Positions 39,816-49,086 of a stretch of DNA of 64,000 bases are shown here, piece after piece. This stretch comes from Thermoflexales bacterium (GTDB taxonomy: Bacteria; Chloroflexota; Anaerolineae; Fen-1058), in contig JAFGFO010000293.1 of assembly GCA_016931085.1 (NCBI GenBank), forward strand, positions 1 through 64,000, in the 5' to 3' direction. The number at the start of each line of letters is the position of its first letter. The stretch's first letter is position 1. The position numbers and the translations under genes are program-made. The notes below the pieces were generated by a model that saw only the letters and a list, made by a program, of their open reading frames with translations, was not told the origin of the DNA and ran no database searches.

Positions 39816-42331
39816 GGATTTATATCCACCGCTGCCAGGCGCAGACTGTCCCCAATCGCCTGACCGGTCTGGGTGATCTCCAGTCGCTGTATATCTGCCA
39901 GGGTGTACAAGCCGGTCTGGACCCAGGCCGTGCCGGCCGGCGTGTCGGGTGGGAGTGTGAGCGTGTGGCGTTGCGCAAATACGTCACCGGGCTGCCACTG
40001 TTCGGAGGTGAATCCCAGCCCATCGCCAACGGCCACTGCCTGCCCCTCTGCTCCTACCAGGTGGGCCATGACGGAAAGCGGGCCGGGCGGCTGGCCTGTG
40101 ACGCGCCACAGCGTGACGAGTTCGATGGATTGGCCTGGCCGCGCGACTGTGCGGTCGAGCGCATAGCCCAGGAATTCAACCGTCCCACCCACGCTCGCGG
40201 AGAGCGAAACTGCACCAGTGAGCGTTGCCCTTGTTTCTCCACCGGGTGCCAAAAAGATGGCATGGGGAGGCCGCGCGAAGGATTGCTTTTGCGTAAAGAC
40301 CAGATCGGCTTGTTCGAGCCAACGCTGTGCAAAGGCCCCCTTGTCTTGGGTGACGCTGTAGGGCAATACTGTCCAGCCTTGAGGCGAATTGCCTGGGAAT
40401 ACCCACGTCTGCTGGCAATCAAAATATACCAGGCGGAGATCGTCCCGCCCAAAGCCCTGGGCCATGTCGGCCGGCTCCAGGGGTGGGGCGGGCGCCGCGC
40501 ACGAGGCCGCCCAGCCGGGTGGGGGGACGAGCGGCCGGACGTCGTACACGAATAGTGCATGCCCTATACGCGCCGTCGGGGTGCGGTGGCGAAAGTAGTC
40601 GTAGCTGTTGACGTCGGCCACCAGCAGGCCTTGCAGCGGCGAGGCGCTGATGACATATACGCCCGATGCGGGATTGAAGCGCGCTGGCAGCACAGGCGGT
40701 ACGCCTGTCATAGGGGCAATAGGCTCGTAGTCAATGCCATACGTGGCCGGGTCGTTAGACGAAAACTGGGCGAACTTGATGCGCTCGACGCCGTGCGAGT
40801 CCATATAGGCTTTTAACTCTTTCCAGCCTTGCCCCCAGTCCACGTTCGAATCCACCAGGTAACGGTAGCCGCCGGCTGGCCCGCCGGCCAGTTCGTTGAA
40901 ATAGGCCAGGTAGTGGGGGAAGGTGAGGAGCGTACCGGAGGCGTACCAGAGGAGTAGGGTGTAGAATGTGAAACGCGAAGCATGAATCGTGAAACGTGAA
41001 ACGTGAAACGTAAAACGTCCCTCGACAAGCTCGGGATGATATGAAACGTAAAACGTGAAGCTCGAAACTTGCGCTCCGATGAAGACGAACATGAACGGCA
41101 GCACCGGCAGCAAATGGCGGTAGCCGATGTTGAAGGGCTGGACCAGGGCGGCTGCCAGGTAGACCAACGGGAATGCCCATAGGCTGAACCCACCGAACAG
41201 GTGGCGTGCCATTTGCGCAGGTGCGTTTCGCCGGATATGGATGGCCCTGAGGATGAAAAGCACAGCAGATACACAGAGCAAGATAAGCGCGGGCAGTGGG
41301 GTTTTTAGGGCGAAGGCGAGCGGAAAGTAATACCACACCCCGCGTTCGTAGAGCTGCCCCATCAGGAAAGTGGGGCGCCCGCTCGACAAGTCGGCCTGCA
41401 CACGTTCAAAGGGGATGAGATGGCTGGCGGCCGGCACGGGCATGCTCCAACCCGGAGGCGTCTTGAGCTCGAACCCATAGACAGCCCACAGCGTCAGGCC
41501 TGCCAGCGTAAAGATGGCAGCCAGCAATACCCCCATTTGTCCCAGCGTTTGCCATAGAGCCCCAGTCCCTACTCCTCGATAGGGGGTCTTGGGAGGGAGT
41601 GAACAGGCGGCGCGCGTGCCGGCCAGGGCAACGAACAGTGGTAGCAAGATCAAGGCCGAAATCTTGGTGGCTTGCGCCAGACCTAATGTCACACCGGCCA
41701 TGACTATCGTAGCGCGGCCAGGCCGGCGCCAGGCGCGCCACAGGGCATACAGGGCAAAGAATATAAAGGCCGTCGCGCCCAGGTCGGTGGCGGCTAGGGG
41801 GCTGTGGGCCAGGATGTTAGGATCGAAGGCATACAGCGCCAGGGCGAGTAGCCCGGCCCGCACTCCCGCCAGTTCGGCCGCCCAGCGAAAGACCGCTGCA
41901 CCTAGCACGAGCGAGATCAACACGATGGAAACGCGCGAGGCAAAAACAAGTCGTTCGAACGGGCGGTAGGGCTGCAGCCAGCCTTTCATCACGCGCACCA
42001 ACTCGCCTTCTTCCCAGCCTGGCAGCCCGACCGGCGAGGGCAGGTCAGGCACCAGCAGCAGCGGCCAGGTGGCGATCAGCTTGGCCAGTGGCGGGTGTTC
42101 TTCGACCAGCCGGTAATCGCCCGTGCGCCAGATCGAGTAGCCACTGGTGATGTGTAGACCTTCGTCAATCGTCAATGAAGTGCGCACCGCCGCGCCAATG
42201 GCCTGGGCAAATAACACCCACAGCAGGATCACGGCTATCCACCTGGCACAATGGGTAGTCCGTGAAGCACCCGGCGCCTTGCTGGTACAAAAACGAGCCA
42301 TGGCTTGTAGCTGTTGCTGTCTGATCGTCAT
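39812..42331 (-). CDS. GT39-like (GT-C) membrane glycosyltransferase 2
   Basis: 839 residues, paralog of its neighbours. First-loop motif 'LTIDEGLHITSGYSIWRTGDYRL', where the usual Pro after Glu is Gly, followed by 'HPPLAKLIATWPLL'. Conserved late motifs are 'NIGYRHLLPVLPFMFVFIGA' and 'TFPHYLAYFNELAGGPAGGY', then 'SNVDWGQGWKELKAYM' and the C-terminal beta domain 'AWVQTGLYTLADIQRLEITQ'. A composite array (40961-41068) encodes '[20 protein letters not shown]' and more between two spans, making this loop longest in this paralog. It starts at ATG 42331 immediately after the stop of the next gene; a second Met (12) is possible. Confidence 0.85.
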   Translation of the reverse strand: MTIRQQQLQAMARFCTSKAPGASRTTHCARWIAVILLWVLFAQAIGAAVRTSLTIDEGLHITSGYSIWRTGDYRLVEEHPPLAKLIATWPLLLVPDLPSPVGLPGWEEGELVRVMKGWLQPYRPFERLVFASRVSIVLISLVLGAAVFRWAAELAGVRAGLLALALYAFDPNILAHSPLAATDLGATAFIFFALYALWRAWRRPGRATIVMAGVTLGLAQATKISALILLPLFVALAGTRAACSLPPKTPYRGVGTGALWQTLGQMGVLLAAIFTLAGLTLWAVYGFELKTPPGWSMPVPAASHLIPFERVQADLSSGRPTFLMGQLYERGVWYYFPLAFALKTPLPALILLCVSAVLFILRAIHIRRNAPAQMARHLFGGFSLWAFPLVYLAAALVQPFNIGYRHLLPVLPFMFVFIGAQVSSFTFYVSYHPELVEGRFTFHVSRFTIHASRFTFYTLLLWYASGTLLTFPHYLAYFNELAGGPAGGYRYLVDSNVDWGQGWKELKAYMDSHGVERIKFAQFSSNDPATYGIDYEPIAPMTGVPPVLPARFNPASGVYVISASPLQGLLVADVNSYDYFRHRTPTARIGHALFVYDVRPLVPPPGWAASCAAPAPPLEPADMAQGFGRDDLRLVYFDCQQTWVFPGNSPQGWTVLPYSVTQDKGAFAQRWLEQADLVFTQKQSFARPPHAIFLAPGGETRATLTGAVSLSASVGGTVEFLGYALDRTVARPGQSIELVTLWRVTGQPPGPLSVMAHLVGAEGQAVAVGDGLGFTSEQWQPGDVFAQRHTLTLPPDTPAGTAWVQTGLYTLADIQRLEITQTGQAIGDSLRLAAVDINP
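40961..41068. repeat. Heptamer array with 24-bp insertion, inside GT39 gene 2
   Basis: Eight GTGAAAC-type units, GT, a 24-bp element (41019-41042, CCCTCGACAA...GGGATGATAT), GAAAC, then three more units. Deleting the element restores GTGAAAC. The minus-strand translation is 'SYHPELVEGRFTF'. Confidence 0.92.
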
Positions 42332-43966
42332 TTACTTGGCCAAGACGTTAAAGGCCGGTGAGCCGTCGGGATGGTAGATCGTCAAGGTGGGTGTTACACC
42401 CTCCAGCATGTGGGGCCGGGCCACAAACAGCCCGTGCTCCAGCTCGGAATACAGCTTCTCGACGTCGCCGGCCTGGTACTTGCCCCATCGTTTCAGCTTG
42501 GCCGAAAGCTTGTGGCCATAATTGGCTTCGGCCTGGAAGCGCTGGGGATCGTAGCGTTGGAAGTACACTGCAAAGATATGCGGTTGGCTGATCCAATCGG
42601 TCAACACGATTGTGTCGTATTCGTCTTCGTGGATGGTGATATAGTCCACAGCTTGTTTGATGCCGTATTCGTAGGCAAGTGCGGATTGGATGGGATAGAT
42701 GACAAAGTAGTGGTGTAAGACGATGCCCGCATTGAGGGCGAGCAGACCGGCCAGCGCTCCCAGGCCGATCGTTCGCAGGCTAGGTTTGATGCGGTGGGTG
42801 TTTCCTAGGGCCATAAAGCCTTGTCCGGAAAGGATAGCAAAAGCCGGCACGCCCAGCATCCCACGCAACGAGTGGGCGCTGCCCATATCTTGCGTCGTGA
42901 GCGCGGCCGGCACGGCCCCCAACGCAAGCCAGGCCAGTAGCAGCAGCCCGGCGCGGCGAGTTGCCTGCCTCAAGACCATGGTCAGCGCGCCCAGCGGCAG
43001 CAGAATCGCTTCCACGAGATACAACTGGCCGAAACCGGCCGGGTGGAGTACCAGGTGCGCATCGCCGTGGAGGAACAGGTAATCCGGTGAGAAGTGGCCA
43101 AGCCATTGGCGCACGACCAGGCTAAACGACTGTAACAGGGGCTTGCCCGCCTCGAACACCGTGACGGCGTCCAGGCGATTTTGCGCGTAGGGGGTGTTGG
43201 TGTGAGCATAGAGCAGTGGCGCGGACACCACGGCCAGGACCGCGGTCGTGGCCAGGCTGAGATGTCTATGCTGCCAGAGCGTCCGGGCAAAGATCAATCC
43301 ACACACGGCTAACATCAACGGCGTGAATGCCTGGGTGGTGTTGTAAGTATAGAAGGATAGGCCAAAGGCCACACCGGCTCCGATCAACCAGCCCGCCTGG
43401 CGCTTTTTGTACCAACGCCAGCCGCACCACAGGCCCAGGACGATCGTAAAGATCGCCGTCGCCGCTTCCCGCCCGCTGCGTGAAAAATGCACGTGCCAAG
43501 GGGAGACGGCCAGCATCAAGGCAGCCAGCAGGCCGGCCTGCTTGTTGACCATGTCGCGCGCCAGGCAGTACGTGAGCAGAACGGTCAATATCCCCCACGT
43601 GGCGGCCGTGGCGCGGATGCTGAACGTGCTCAGGCCAAGCATGGCGACAAAGGGGATGGCCGTGTAGACGATGGCCGGCCGGCGATAGTCGTTAAACCCT
43701 CTGATGAGCACCGGCCAGGGGGTCCCCCATTCGTCGCGTCCGGTCTTGAGTAGCGAATAGGCCTCGTAGCCGTTGAGGGCTTCGTCGACGTTGAGGGCCG
43801 CCGGCACGCGCTCCAGGTCCGCAAAGCGCAACGCCGTCGCCAAGCACAAGATGGCGATGATCCCGCACCATTCCCTAATGGTGGGCCATTTCTTAATGGC
43901 ACGCCATTCGCGGTGATGCAAAGCGGCGTAGGCTTGGGAGAAGGGAACGTCGATTGATTTTGACAT
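42332..43966 (-). CDS. GT39-family (GT-C) membrane glycosyltransferase 3, short form
   Basis: 544 residues from ATG 43966; an upstream GTG at 43981 lacks support. It lacks the C-terminal beta domain of the others. First-loop motif 'ALNVDEALNGYEAYSLLKTGRDEWG' and 'SPWHVHFSRSGREAATAIF' fit the ArnT/PMT (GT39, GT83) group of lipid-linked-sugar transferases. About ten to eleven spans run to residue ~395; the last ~130 residues are soluble (DEYDTIVLTDWISQPHIFAVYF). A candidate promoter lies just upstream (43999-44026), so it may also start its own transcript. Two adjacent palindromes near the N-terminus encode 'EWRAIKKWPTIREW'. Confidence 0.85.
   Translation of the reverse strand: MSKSIDVPFSQAYAALHHREWRAIKKWPTIREWCGIIAILCLATALRFADLERVPAALNVDEALNGYEAYSLLKTGRDEWGTPWPVLIRGFNDYRRPAIVYTAIPFVAMLGLSTFSIRATAATWGILTVLLTYCLARDMVNKQAGLLAALMLAVSPWHVHFSRSGREAATAIFTIVLGLWCGWRWYKKRQAGWLIGAGVAFGLSFYTYNTTQAFTPLMLAVCGLIFARTLWQHRHLSLATTAVLAVVSAPLLYAHTNTPYAQNRLDAVTVFEAGKPLLQSFSLVVRQWLGHFSPDYLFLHGDAHLVLHPAGFGQLYLVEAILLPLGALTMVLRQATRRAGLLLLAWLALGAVPAALTTQDMGSAHSLRGMLGVPAFAILSGQGFMALGNTHRIKPSLRTIGLGALAGLLALNAGIVLHHYFVIYPIQSALAYEYGIKQAVDYITIHEDEYDTIVLTDWISQPHIFAVYFQRYDPQRFQAEANYGHKLSAKLKRWGKYQAGDVEKLYSELEHGLFVARPHMLEGVTPTLTIYHPDGSPAFNVLAK
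43866..43902. repeat. Two adjacent palindromes inside GT39 gene 3
   Basis: CACCATT/AATGGTG (43866-43883, loop CCCT) and an 18-bp element GCCATTTCTTAATGGCAC (43885-43902). The second element recurs exactly at 54839-54856 in another GT-C gene. Confidence 0.9.
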
Positions 43967-43998
43967 AAAGCAACCGTTCACGATTATAGTGCCGGCTT

Positions 43999-44026
43999 AT
44001 CATAGCATACATTTTGCAAACGTCAA
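43999..44026 (-). promoter_or_regulatory. Candidate internal promoter
   Basis: On the minus strand TTGACG (44026-44021), 16 bp, TATGAT (44004-43999), about 33 nt before the ATG at 43966. It overlaps the end of the upstream gene. Confidence 0.5.
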
Positions 44027-46527
44027 CGCTCGGATCTTTGGCGCACGACTGTCTCCGGCAGCAAAAGCCGGCCGGCATCGACAGCCATGTGGGGTGGGTA
44101 GCCTGTGATCGCCAAGCGTTCACCTGTATAGGCATCATAGACGCCAATAGCCAACTGGTATGTGCCTGGCGGGACGTTTTCCAGCCCAAGCGTCATTTCG
44201 TCAGAGACGATCTGCCCTTCTTGCCAGGTGCTGGTGGGAAAAGTCCAGTCTTGAGGCCTGGCATCCACCTGCGCCACGAGCGATTGGCTTTCTGCGCTTT
44301 GCAGGTGCACAAAGAATTTGTAATCCGTTTCTACGTGCCGCAGTGCCTGCCAGTCCAGGCTAAGATGAAGGGCAGCGTTGCTCAGCTCCAAAGTGTACCC
44401 TTGCAGGCGCAAGTCAGCGCCATACTCGGCATTGACCACCTGCTCGTAAATCGCCGGTGGCGAAAAGCCGGCCGGGGAGGCTGCGATCTGGATATCCGCC
44501 ACGTGCGCAGAAAGTAGGGGAGATTTATTTCTGTTCAGCGGCACCAGGCTGCCCCACAGAGAGTAGTCACCCGGCAAGAGCAGCGAGTCTAGCTGAAAAG
44601 TATATTGTGCTGTATGCCGCTTGCCCATTTGCCATGACACGATGAAGGCGCCGGGCACGATTTCGTAATAGCGACGGCGCCTGGGCTCACCTGTCGCGTC
44701 GACCAGGGCCAGTTCGAGCACGTATTCTTCCTGTGGCGAGTTGCCGACGATCCATTCTAGGGGAATTTCCAATGCCTGGCCCTGTAGAGCGGGGGCGGTT
44801 GGGGTGAGGAGCGGCCGGACCGCGATGCAGCCCTCGAGTAACTGAGCTGCCCCTGGGGAGGCGCGCAAGCTGGCGTGAGTGCTATACACGGCAATGTCTT
44901 GGTCCTCGTAATCAGGATCTGCCGTTCTGGTGTCAAGCCACGTATCGAGGGATTTTTGCTTCACGAGCTGCTTGTGCAAGATCACGTATGTAATACCGTT
45001 GTCGGCCATGGTCTGAAGAGCAAGGCCGGCCGGCGGAAGGGCGTCCTCGCCGCAATTTCTAAGGGAACGCAGGATCGGCGTTGTGTCGATCAAGGCGTAG
45101 GCCTCGGGTGAGGTGCGCGAGACGATCCCTTCTACCAAGGGCTTGCCGTGCATGATTTGATAGTACAAATAATACCTGGTGGGTTCTCGCCCCATGGGTA
45201 AATCCAGGACTGCGCCTTCTTCAGAGGAGGCTGCCAGACGGGAGTAATAGGGAGAGGCGGTGGCTGGCGTGGTCGGAAAGGGCAAGTAAAGATACTCGAA
45301 CAAAAGGAGGGCGGCCGTAGTTGCGGCTAGCGGCTTGCGCCAGCCCGGCCGCGCGCCGGCCAGCCAGTCGAGCGCGGCCGATAACCCCAGCCCGCTGCTT
45401 ACGGCCAGCCCCAGCCCGACCAGTAGATTAAAGCGGAAAGGATGGCGCAGGAGCCAGATAATTGGCGGCGACCAGGGCATCGTGATAGGCAGAACGTTCC
45501 CTCCGATTTGGACGGGTGCATCAATCGAGGCCAGCATGCTTAACGAGGCCAGCACTACCCAGAAGCGGCTGCGTTTCCAACATTTCAGGCCGCCCAGGAG
45601 GCTGAGGCCAATGACAACAAACCCCACGTAGACGGCCCGGATGCTTTTGAGGCGCGCGTGAACTGGAATCACGAGCTTTTTAAAGACAGGGTGTTGCTCA
45701 GCCGGCAGAAGAAAGGCAGTCAGGTCATTCCCTTTTCCTACTTCAAGCTCTACGCCGACGTAAGATTGTGAGATAGTCAGTTGTTCCCGGACGATGGGAT
45801 AGAGGAAAGGGGCCAGTGGCAGGCCGGTGAGTGCTGCCAGCAACGCCAGGTTTAACAACATTGTCTTGGAGTAGCGCCAGCGTTCGACCACGGCCAGGTA
45901 AAGGAGGTAGAGGGCGGACGCCAAAACAGTCAGGATCATCAGGTGCCAACTGGACAAGGCCGTCAGAACAAAGAACAAGGCAGCCGCTGCCGCGTTTCGC
46001 TTGTTGCCTTCCTCGACGAGTCGAATCAGGAAAAGAAAGTAAAATGGCATCCACTGAGTGCTTACCAGCACGGGGTGGACACTTTCTGCCATACGATAGG
46101 GATAGAAAGCAAATACCAGTCCGGCGAAAAAGGCGCTCCAGGCAGAGTGCGTCAACCGCCGCACGAGGCAAAACATAGCATAGCCGCTTATGGCGTGCGC
46201 CAGGAGGACGGTAGTGTTGTGGGCAGCCAAGTCGCCCAGCAAGGGCCGCATGAGCAAGGCCAGTGCAGTGTTCACGTGGCTGAAACTGTGAAAGGCCAGG
46301 CTCACGCCGTGAGGGTAGAACATAAAGTGGGTGTAGTACAAGCTCTGCCCCTCGAAAATGGCCTTCTCTGTCCACCATGTTGCCCACTGGTTAATCCATA
46401 CGTCGATGTTCTGGCCGATAAAATGACTGTTGAGGTATAACACCGTTGGCCAGGTCATGCCAACCGTGAGCGCCACATAGGCGGCGAGAATGATCAATTC
46501 TATTCCTGCATGACGTATCCGGCTCAT
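44023..46527 (-). CDS. Polytopic GT-C/YfhO-like membrane protein
   Basis: 834 residues. The first loop differs from GT39: 'MTWPTVLYLNSHFIGQNIDVWINQWATWW', then 'YYTHFMFYPHGVSLAFHSFS', a form seen in YfhO-like and related putative glycosyltransferases. About eleven spans run to ~440 with 'AFYPYRMAESVHPVLVSTQWMPFYFLFL'. The extracytoplasmic end contains two beta domains ('YELALVDATGEPRRRRYYEI'-like, then 'GTYQLAIGVYDAYTGERLAITG'). There is no heptamer array, in contrast to its neighbours. It is 13 nt from the upstream gene. Probably a lipid-linked-sugar transferase; the substrate is unknown. Confidence 0.72.
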   Translation of the reverse strand: MSRIRHAGIELIILAAYVALTVGMTWPTVLYLNSHFIGQNIDVWINQWATWWTEKAIFEGQSLYYTHFMFYPHGVSLAFHSFSHVNTALALLMRPLLGDLAAHNTTVLLAHAISGYAMFCLVRRLTHSAWSAFFAGLVFAFYPYRMAESVHPVLVSTQWMPFYFLFLIRLVEEGNKRNAAAAALFFVLTALSSWHLMILTVLASALYLLYLAVVERWRYSKTMLLNLALLAALTGLPLAPFLYPIVREQLTISQSYVGVELEVGKGNDLTAFLLPAEQHPVFKKLVIPVHARLKSIRAVYVGFVVIGLSLLGGLKCWKRSRFWVVLASLSMLASIDAPVQIGGNVLPITMPWSPPIIWLLRHPFRFNLLVGLGLAVSSGLGLSAALDWLAGARPGWRKPLAATTAALLLFEYLYLPFPTTPATASPYYSRLAASSEEGAVLDLPMGREPTRYYLYYQIMHGKPLVEGIVSRTSPEAYALIDTTPILRSLRNCGEDALPPAGLALQTMADNGITYVILHKQLVKQKSLDTWLDTRTADPDYEDQDIAVYSTHASLRASPGAAQLLEGCIAVRPLLTPTAPALQGQALEIPLEWIVGNSPQEEYVLELALVDATGEPRRRRYYEIVPGAFIVSWQMGKRHTAQYTFQLDSLLLPGDYSLWGSLVPLNRNKSPLLSAHVADIQIAASPAGFSPPAIYEQVVNAEYGADLRLQGYTLELSNAALHLSLDWQALRHVETDYKFFVHLQSAESQSLVAQVDARPQDWTFPTSTWQEGQIVSDEMTLGLENVPPGTYQLAIGVYDAYTGERLAITGYPPHMAVDAGRLLLPETVVRQRSER

Positions 46528-46539
46528 GGTGACACTTGG

Positions 46540-49086
46540 TCAATGATAGACTTTAATGGGGAACAGCAACAAGCGGTCGCCGACAACCCGGCCATCCGCC
46601 ATAACGGCCTGGCGCTCTAATGTATCGAGCCAGTATGCACCGGTCTGCAGCCGATACGAGCCTGGCGCTGTGTCTGGCGGGAGGCTCAGCTTGTGACGCT
46701 GCGCTATGAGGTCTCCAGGCTGCCAGAACTCGACTGGCACACCTAGCCCGTCGCCGACGGCTACTGGATGTCCAGCGGCATCGAGCAAGTGTGCCATCAG
46801 TGATAGCGGCCGGGCCGGGTTGGCCGTCACGCGCCATAAAGTCACCATCTCCAGCGACTCGCCGGGTCGTGCCTTGGACGCGCTCAAGGTGTACCCTTCC
46901 AAGATCAATGGTCCATCCAGCGTGACCGGTATAGTGACTCGCTGGCCATCACGTTCGGCTTGCGCCGGCGGCCAGTCCCCCGGCGCAGCCACTACGGTTT
47001 GGCCGCTCGTCGTCTCACTGATCACCTGGTCATTCGACCACCTGGCTACTTGATCGCTTGGCCACTGACTCAAATAGACGTTGAACGGCGGAACGCGGCC
47101 AGGGCGCGTTTGCCGGTAGACCAACTCTAGCCCCGCCGGTCCCCCGCGCGGCGACTGAGCATCCGGCGAAAGCACGTACCAGCCACTCCCTGGCGGCGCC
47201 AACCAGCTCTGGGTGCAGTCAAAATAGCTCGTACGCAATGTGCCTTGCGTTCTAAACCCGGCCGCGATTTCCGCCTCGTCCAGCGGCGCGACGGGCTGTG
47301 TGCACTGGGCTACCCAGGCCGGGCGCACGGCTGGATCGGGCACGTGGTACACAAACAGCGCATGCCCCAGCCTGGCCTCCGGGGCATGTTGGCGAAACCA
47401 ATCGAATTGTTCGCTGTCGGCCACAGCAACCCCCTGCAGCGTGGTGGCGCCGATGGCGTACCAGCCCGGCGGCGGGTTGAAGCGCGACGGCATCACCGGC
47501 GGTGCGCCGCGCATCGGCGCGAGCGCCTGGTAGTCGATCCCGTACCAGGCCGGATCGGTGTAGGTGAACTGGCTGATGTTCACCCGGTCTATGTTGTGTC
47601 GATCCATGTAGCTTTTCAATCCGATAAGCGTCTGCCCCCAGTCCAGGTTGGAGTCGACTAGATAGCGATAGCCGCCGTCCGGCCCGCCCGCCAGCTCGTT
47701 GAAATAGGCCAGGTAGTGGGGGAAGATGCGAATGGTGCCAATCACGTACCAAAGAAGTAAAACGTAAAACGTGACACGTGACACGTGAAACGTGACACGT
47801 GAAACCTGAGACCTGGCATTTGCGGCAAGTGAACCTGAAACCTGAAACTTGAGACCTGAAACCTGTACTCCCACCCACACAAACACGAACGGCAAGATGG
47901 GCAGCAAGAAGCGATAGCCGGTGTTGAACGAGCTGAGCAGCAGGCCTGCGCCGTACAAGACAGGAAACGCGCCCAAGACCAGCCACCGCTTTGCTGGTTG
48001 CGCCGGGTGTTTTGTACCTTGCATCTTGGCTTGTGTACGTAACAGGTGTTTGGTAATTAACGATTGACAATTAACCATTAACAATTGACAATTAACAATT
48101 AGCATCGATATCGGTGTTTTGAGCGCAAAAGCGATCGGGTAATAGCTCCACCAGCCGTGTTGGCTGATCTGACCCATCAGGAAGGCTGTCTGCCCGCCGG
48201 CCGCCTTGTTGCCGAAATCCGCCAGTTGCAGCCAATACGTCGCGGCCGGCAGCGGCAGCGGCCAGCCGGGGGGCGTCTGCAACTCAAAGCTGTACAGGCC
48301 CCACACGACCAGGCTGGCCAGCCCACCTAACCCAAGCAGGTAGCGGATGGCTTGTGCCGGGCGCCTGGCTTCGTGGACTGCCAGTATCAGGGCAAAGACG
48401 GCGGCCAAAAAAGCCCCCGAGGTCTTGGCGGCCATGGCCAAGCCCAAGCCTATCCCTGCCAGCAGGAACGACGAGCGGGTGGGGCGACCCAAAAAGCGCA
48501 TCAACCCGTACGAGGCGGCAAATATAAAAGCCGTCAAGCCCAGGTCGGTTGTGGCCAACGAGCCGTGGGCGAGCAGGTTGGGATCGAAGGCATACAGCCC
48601 CAACGCTGCCAGGCCGGCCGTGTGTTTCCCCCAATCCGCCGCCCAGCGGTACACGAACGCGGCCAGGAGCAGGCTCAGCCACATCACGGGCACGCGCCCG
48701 GCAAAGACGGTCGCTTGCACCGGACCCAACTGTGGGAACAAGCTGACGATAAAGCGCGATTGTTCGATCTCGTCCCAACCGGCCACCGATTGGATGGCTG
48801 GAGTGCCCGGTCTCAGCAAGATCGGCCAGGCGCTCAGTATGCACATCAAGGGTGGATGTTGTACGGCCGGCTGAAAGCGCAGGTCACCCGTGCGTAAATA
48901 AGCCAGGCCGGCCGTGATGTAGACTGGCTCGTCAGCCGTCAGGGACAGGCGCGGCGCGGCGGCCGCCATCTGCCCAAAGCAGATCAGCAGCAGTCCGACC
49001 GCCAGCCCCCATGCTCGCTGCCGTTTCGATTGGGTAGAGGCATTTTCATGTTTGGTGAAGCGCGAGCCGCTATTCTGATAGCTCAT
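46540..49086 (-). CDS. GT39-like (GT-C) membrane glycosyltransferase 4
   Basis: 848 residues. First-loop 'LTADEPVYITAGLAYLRTGDLRF', where the usual His is Tyr, then 'HPPLMCILSAWPIL'. It shares the layout of GT39 genes 1, 2, 5 and 6: 'GYRFLLPILPFVFVWVGV', 'IFPHYLAYFNELAGGPDGGY', 'SNLDWGQTLIGLKSYM' and the terminal 'GSYRLQTGAYWLDTLERQAV'. Two in-frame arrays occur: one at the shared loop (47757-47871) and one (48012-48102) coding '[20 protein letters not shown]' in another loop. The ATG overlaps the stop of the previous gene by 1 nt (TAATG). Confidence 0.85.
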   Translation of the reverse strand: MSYQNSGSRFTKHENASTQSKRQRAWGLAVGLLLICFGQMAAAAPRLSLTADEPVYITAGLAYLRTGDLRFQPAVQHPPLMCILSAWPILLRPGTPAIQSVAGWDEIEQSRFIVSLFPQLGPVQATVFAGRVPVMWLSLLLAAFVYRWAADWGKHTAGLAALGLYAFDPNLLAHGSLATTDLGLTAFIFAASYGLMRFLGRPTRSSFLLAGIGLGLAMAAKTSGAFLAAVFALILAVHEARRPAQAIRYLLGLGGLASLVVWGLYSFELQTPPGWPLPLPAATYWLQLADFGNKAAGGQTAFLMGQISQHGWWSYYPIAFALKTPISMLIVNCQLLMVNCQSLITKHLLRTQAKMQGTKHPAQPAKRWLVLGAFPVLYGAGLLLSSFNTGYRFLLPILPFVFVWVGVQVSGLKFQVSGSLAANARSQVSRVTFHVSRVTFYVLLLWYVIGTIRIFPHYLAYFNELAGGPDGGYRYLVDSNLDWGQTLIGLKSYMDRHNIDRVNISQFTYTDPAWYGIDYQALAPMRGAPPVMPSRFNPPPGWYAIGATTLQGVAVADSEQFDWFRQHAPEARLGHALFVYHVPDPAVRPAWVAQCTQPVAPLDEAEIAAGFRTQGTLRTSYFDCTQSWLAPPGSGWYVLSPDAQSPRGGPAGLELVYRQTRPGRVPPFNVYLSQWPSDQVARWSNDQVISETTSGQTVVAAPGDWPPAQAERDGQRVTIPVTLDGPLILEGYTLSASKARPGESLEMVTLWRVTANPARPLSLMAHLLDAAGHPVAVGDGLGVPVEFWQPGDLIAQRHKLSLPPDTAPGSYRLQTGAYWLDTLERQAVMADGRVVGDRLLLFPIKVYH
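47757..47871. repeat. Heptamer array with 22-bp interruption, inside GT39 gene 4
   Basis: GTAAAAC, GTGACAC and GTGAAAC units (eight including CTGAGAC), then an odd 22-bp stretch (47813-47834, with GCATTTGCGGCAAG), then CTGAAAC and TTGAGAC units. Confidence 0.88.
48012..48102. repeat. Two heptamer arrays inside GT39 gene 4
   Basis: TTGTACC, TTGCATC, TTGGCTT (48012-48032), and seven strict units of CAATTAA/CAATTGA type (48054-48102). Confidence 0.88.

Noticed and set aside
38589..41068. Heptamer arrays as assembly or vector artefacts
   Set aside because: They differ between sites, keep frame in conserved genes, and lie at matching positions in paralogs.
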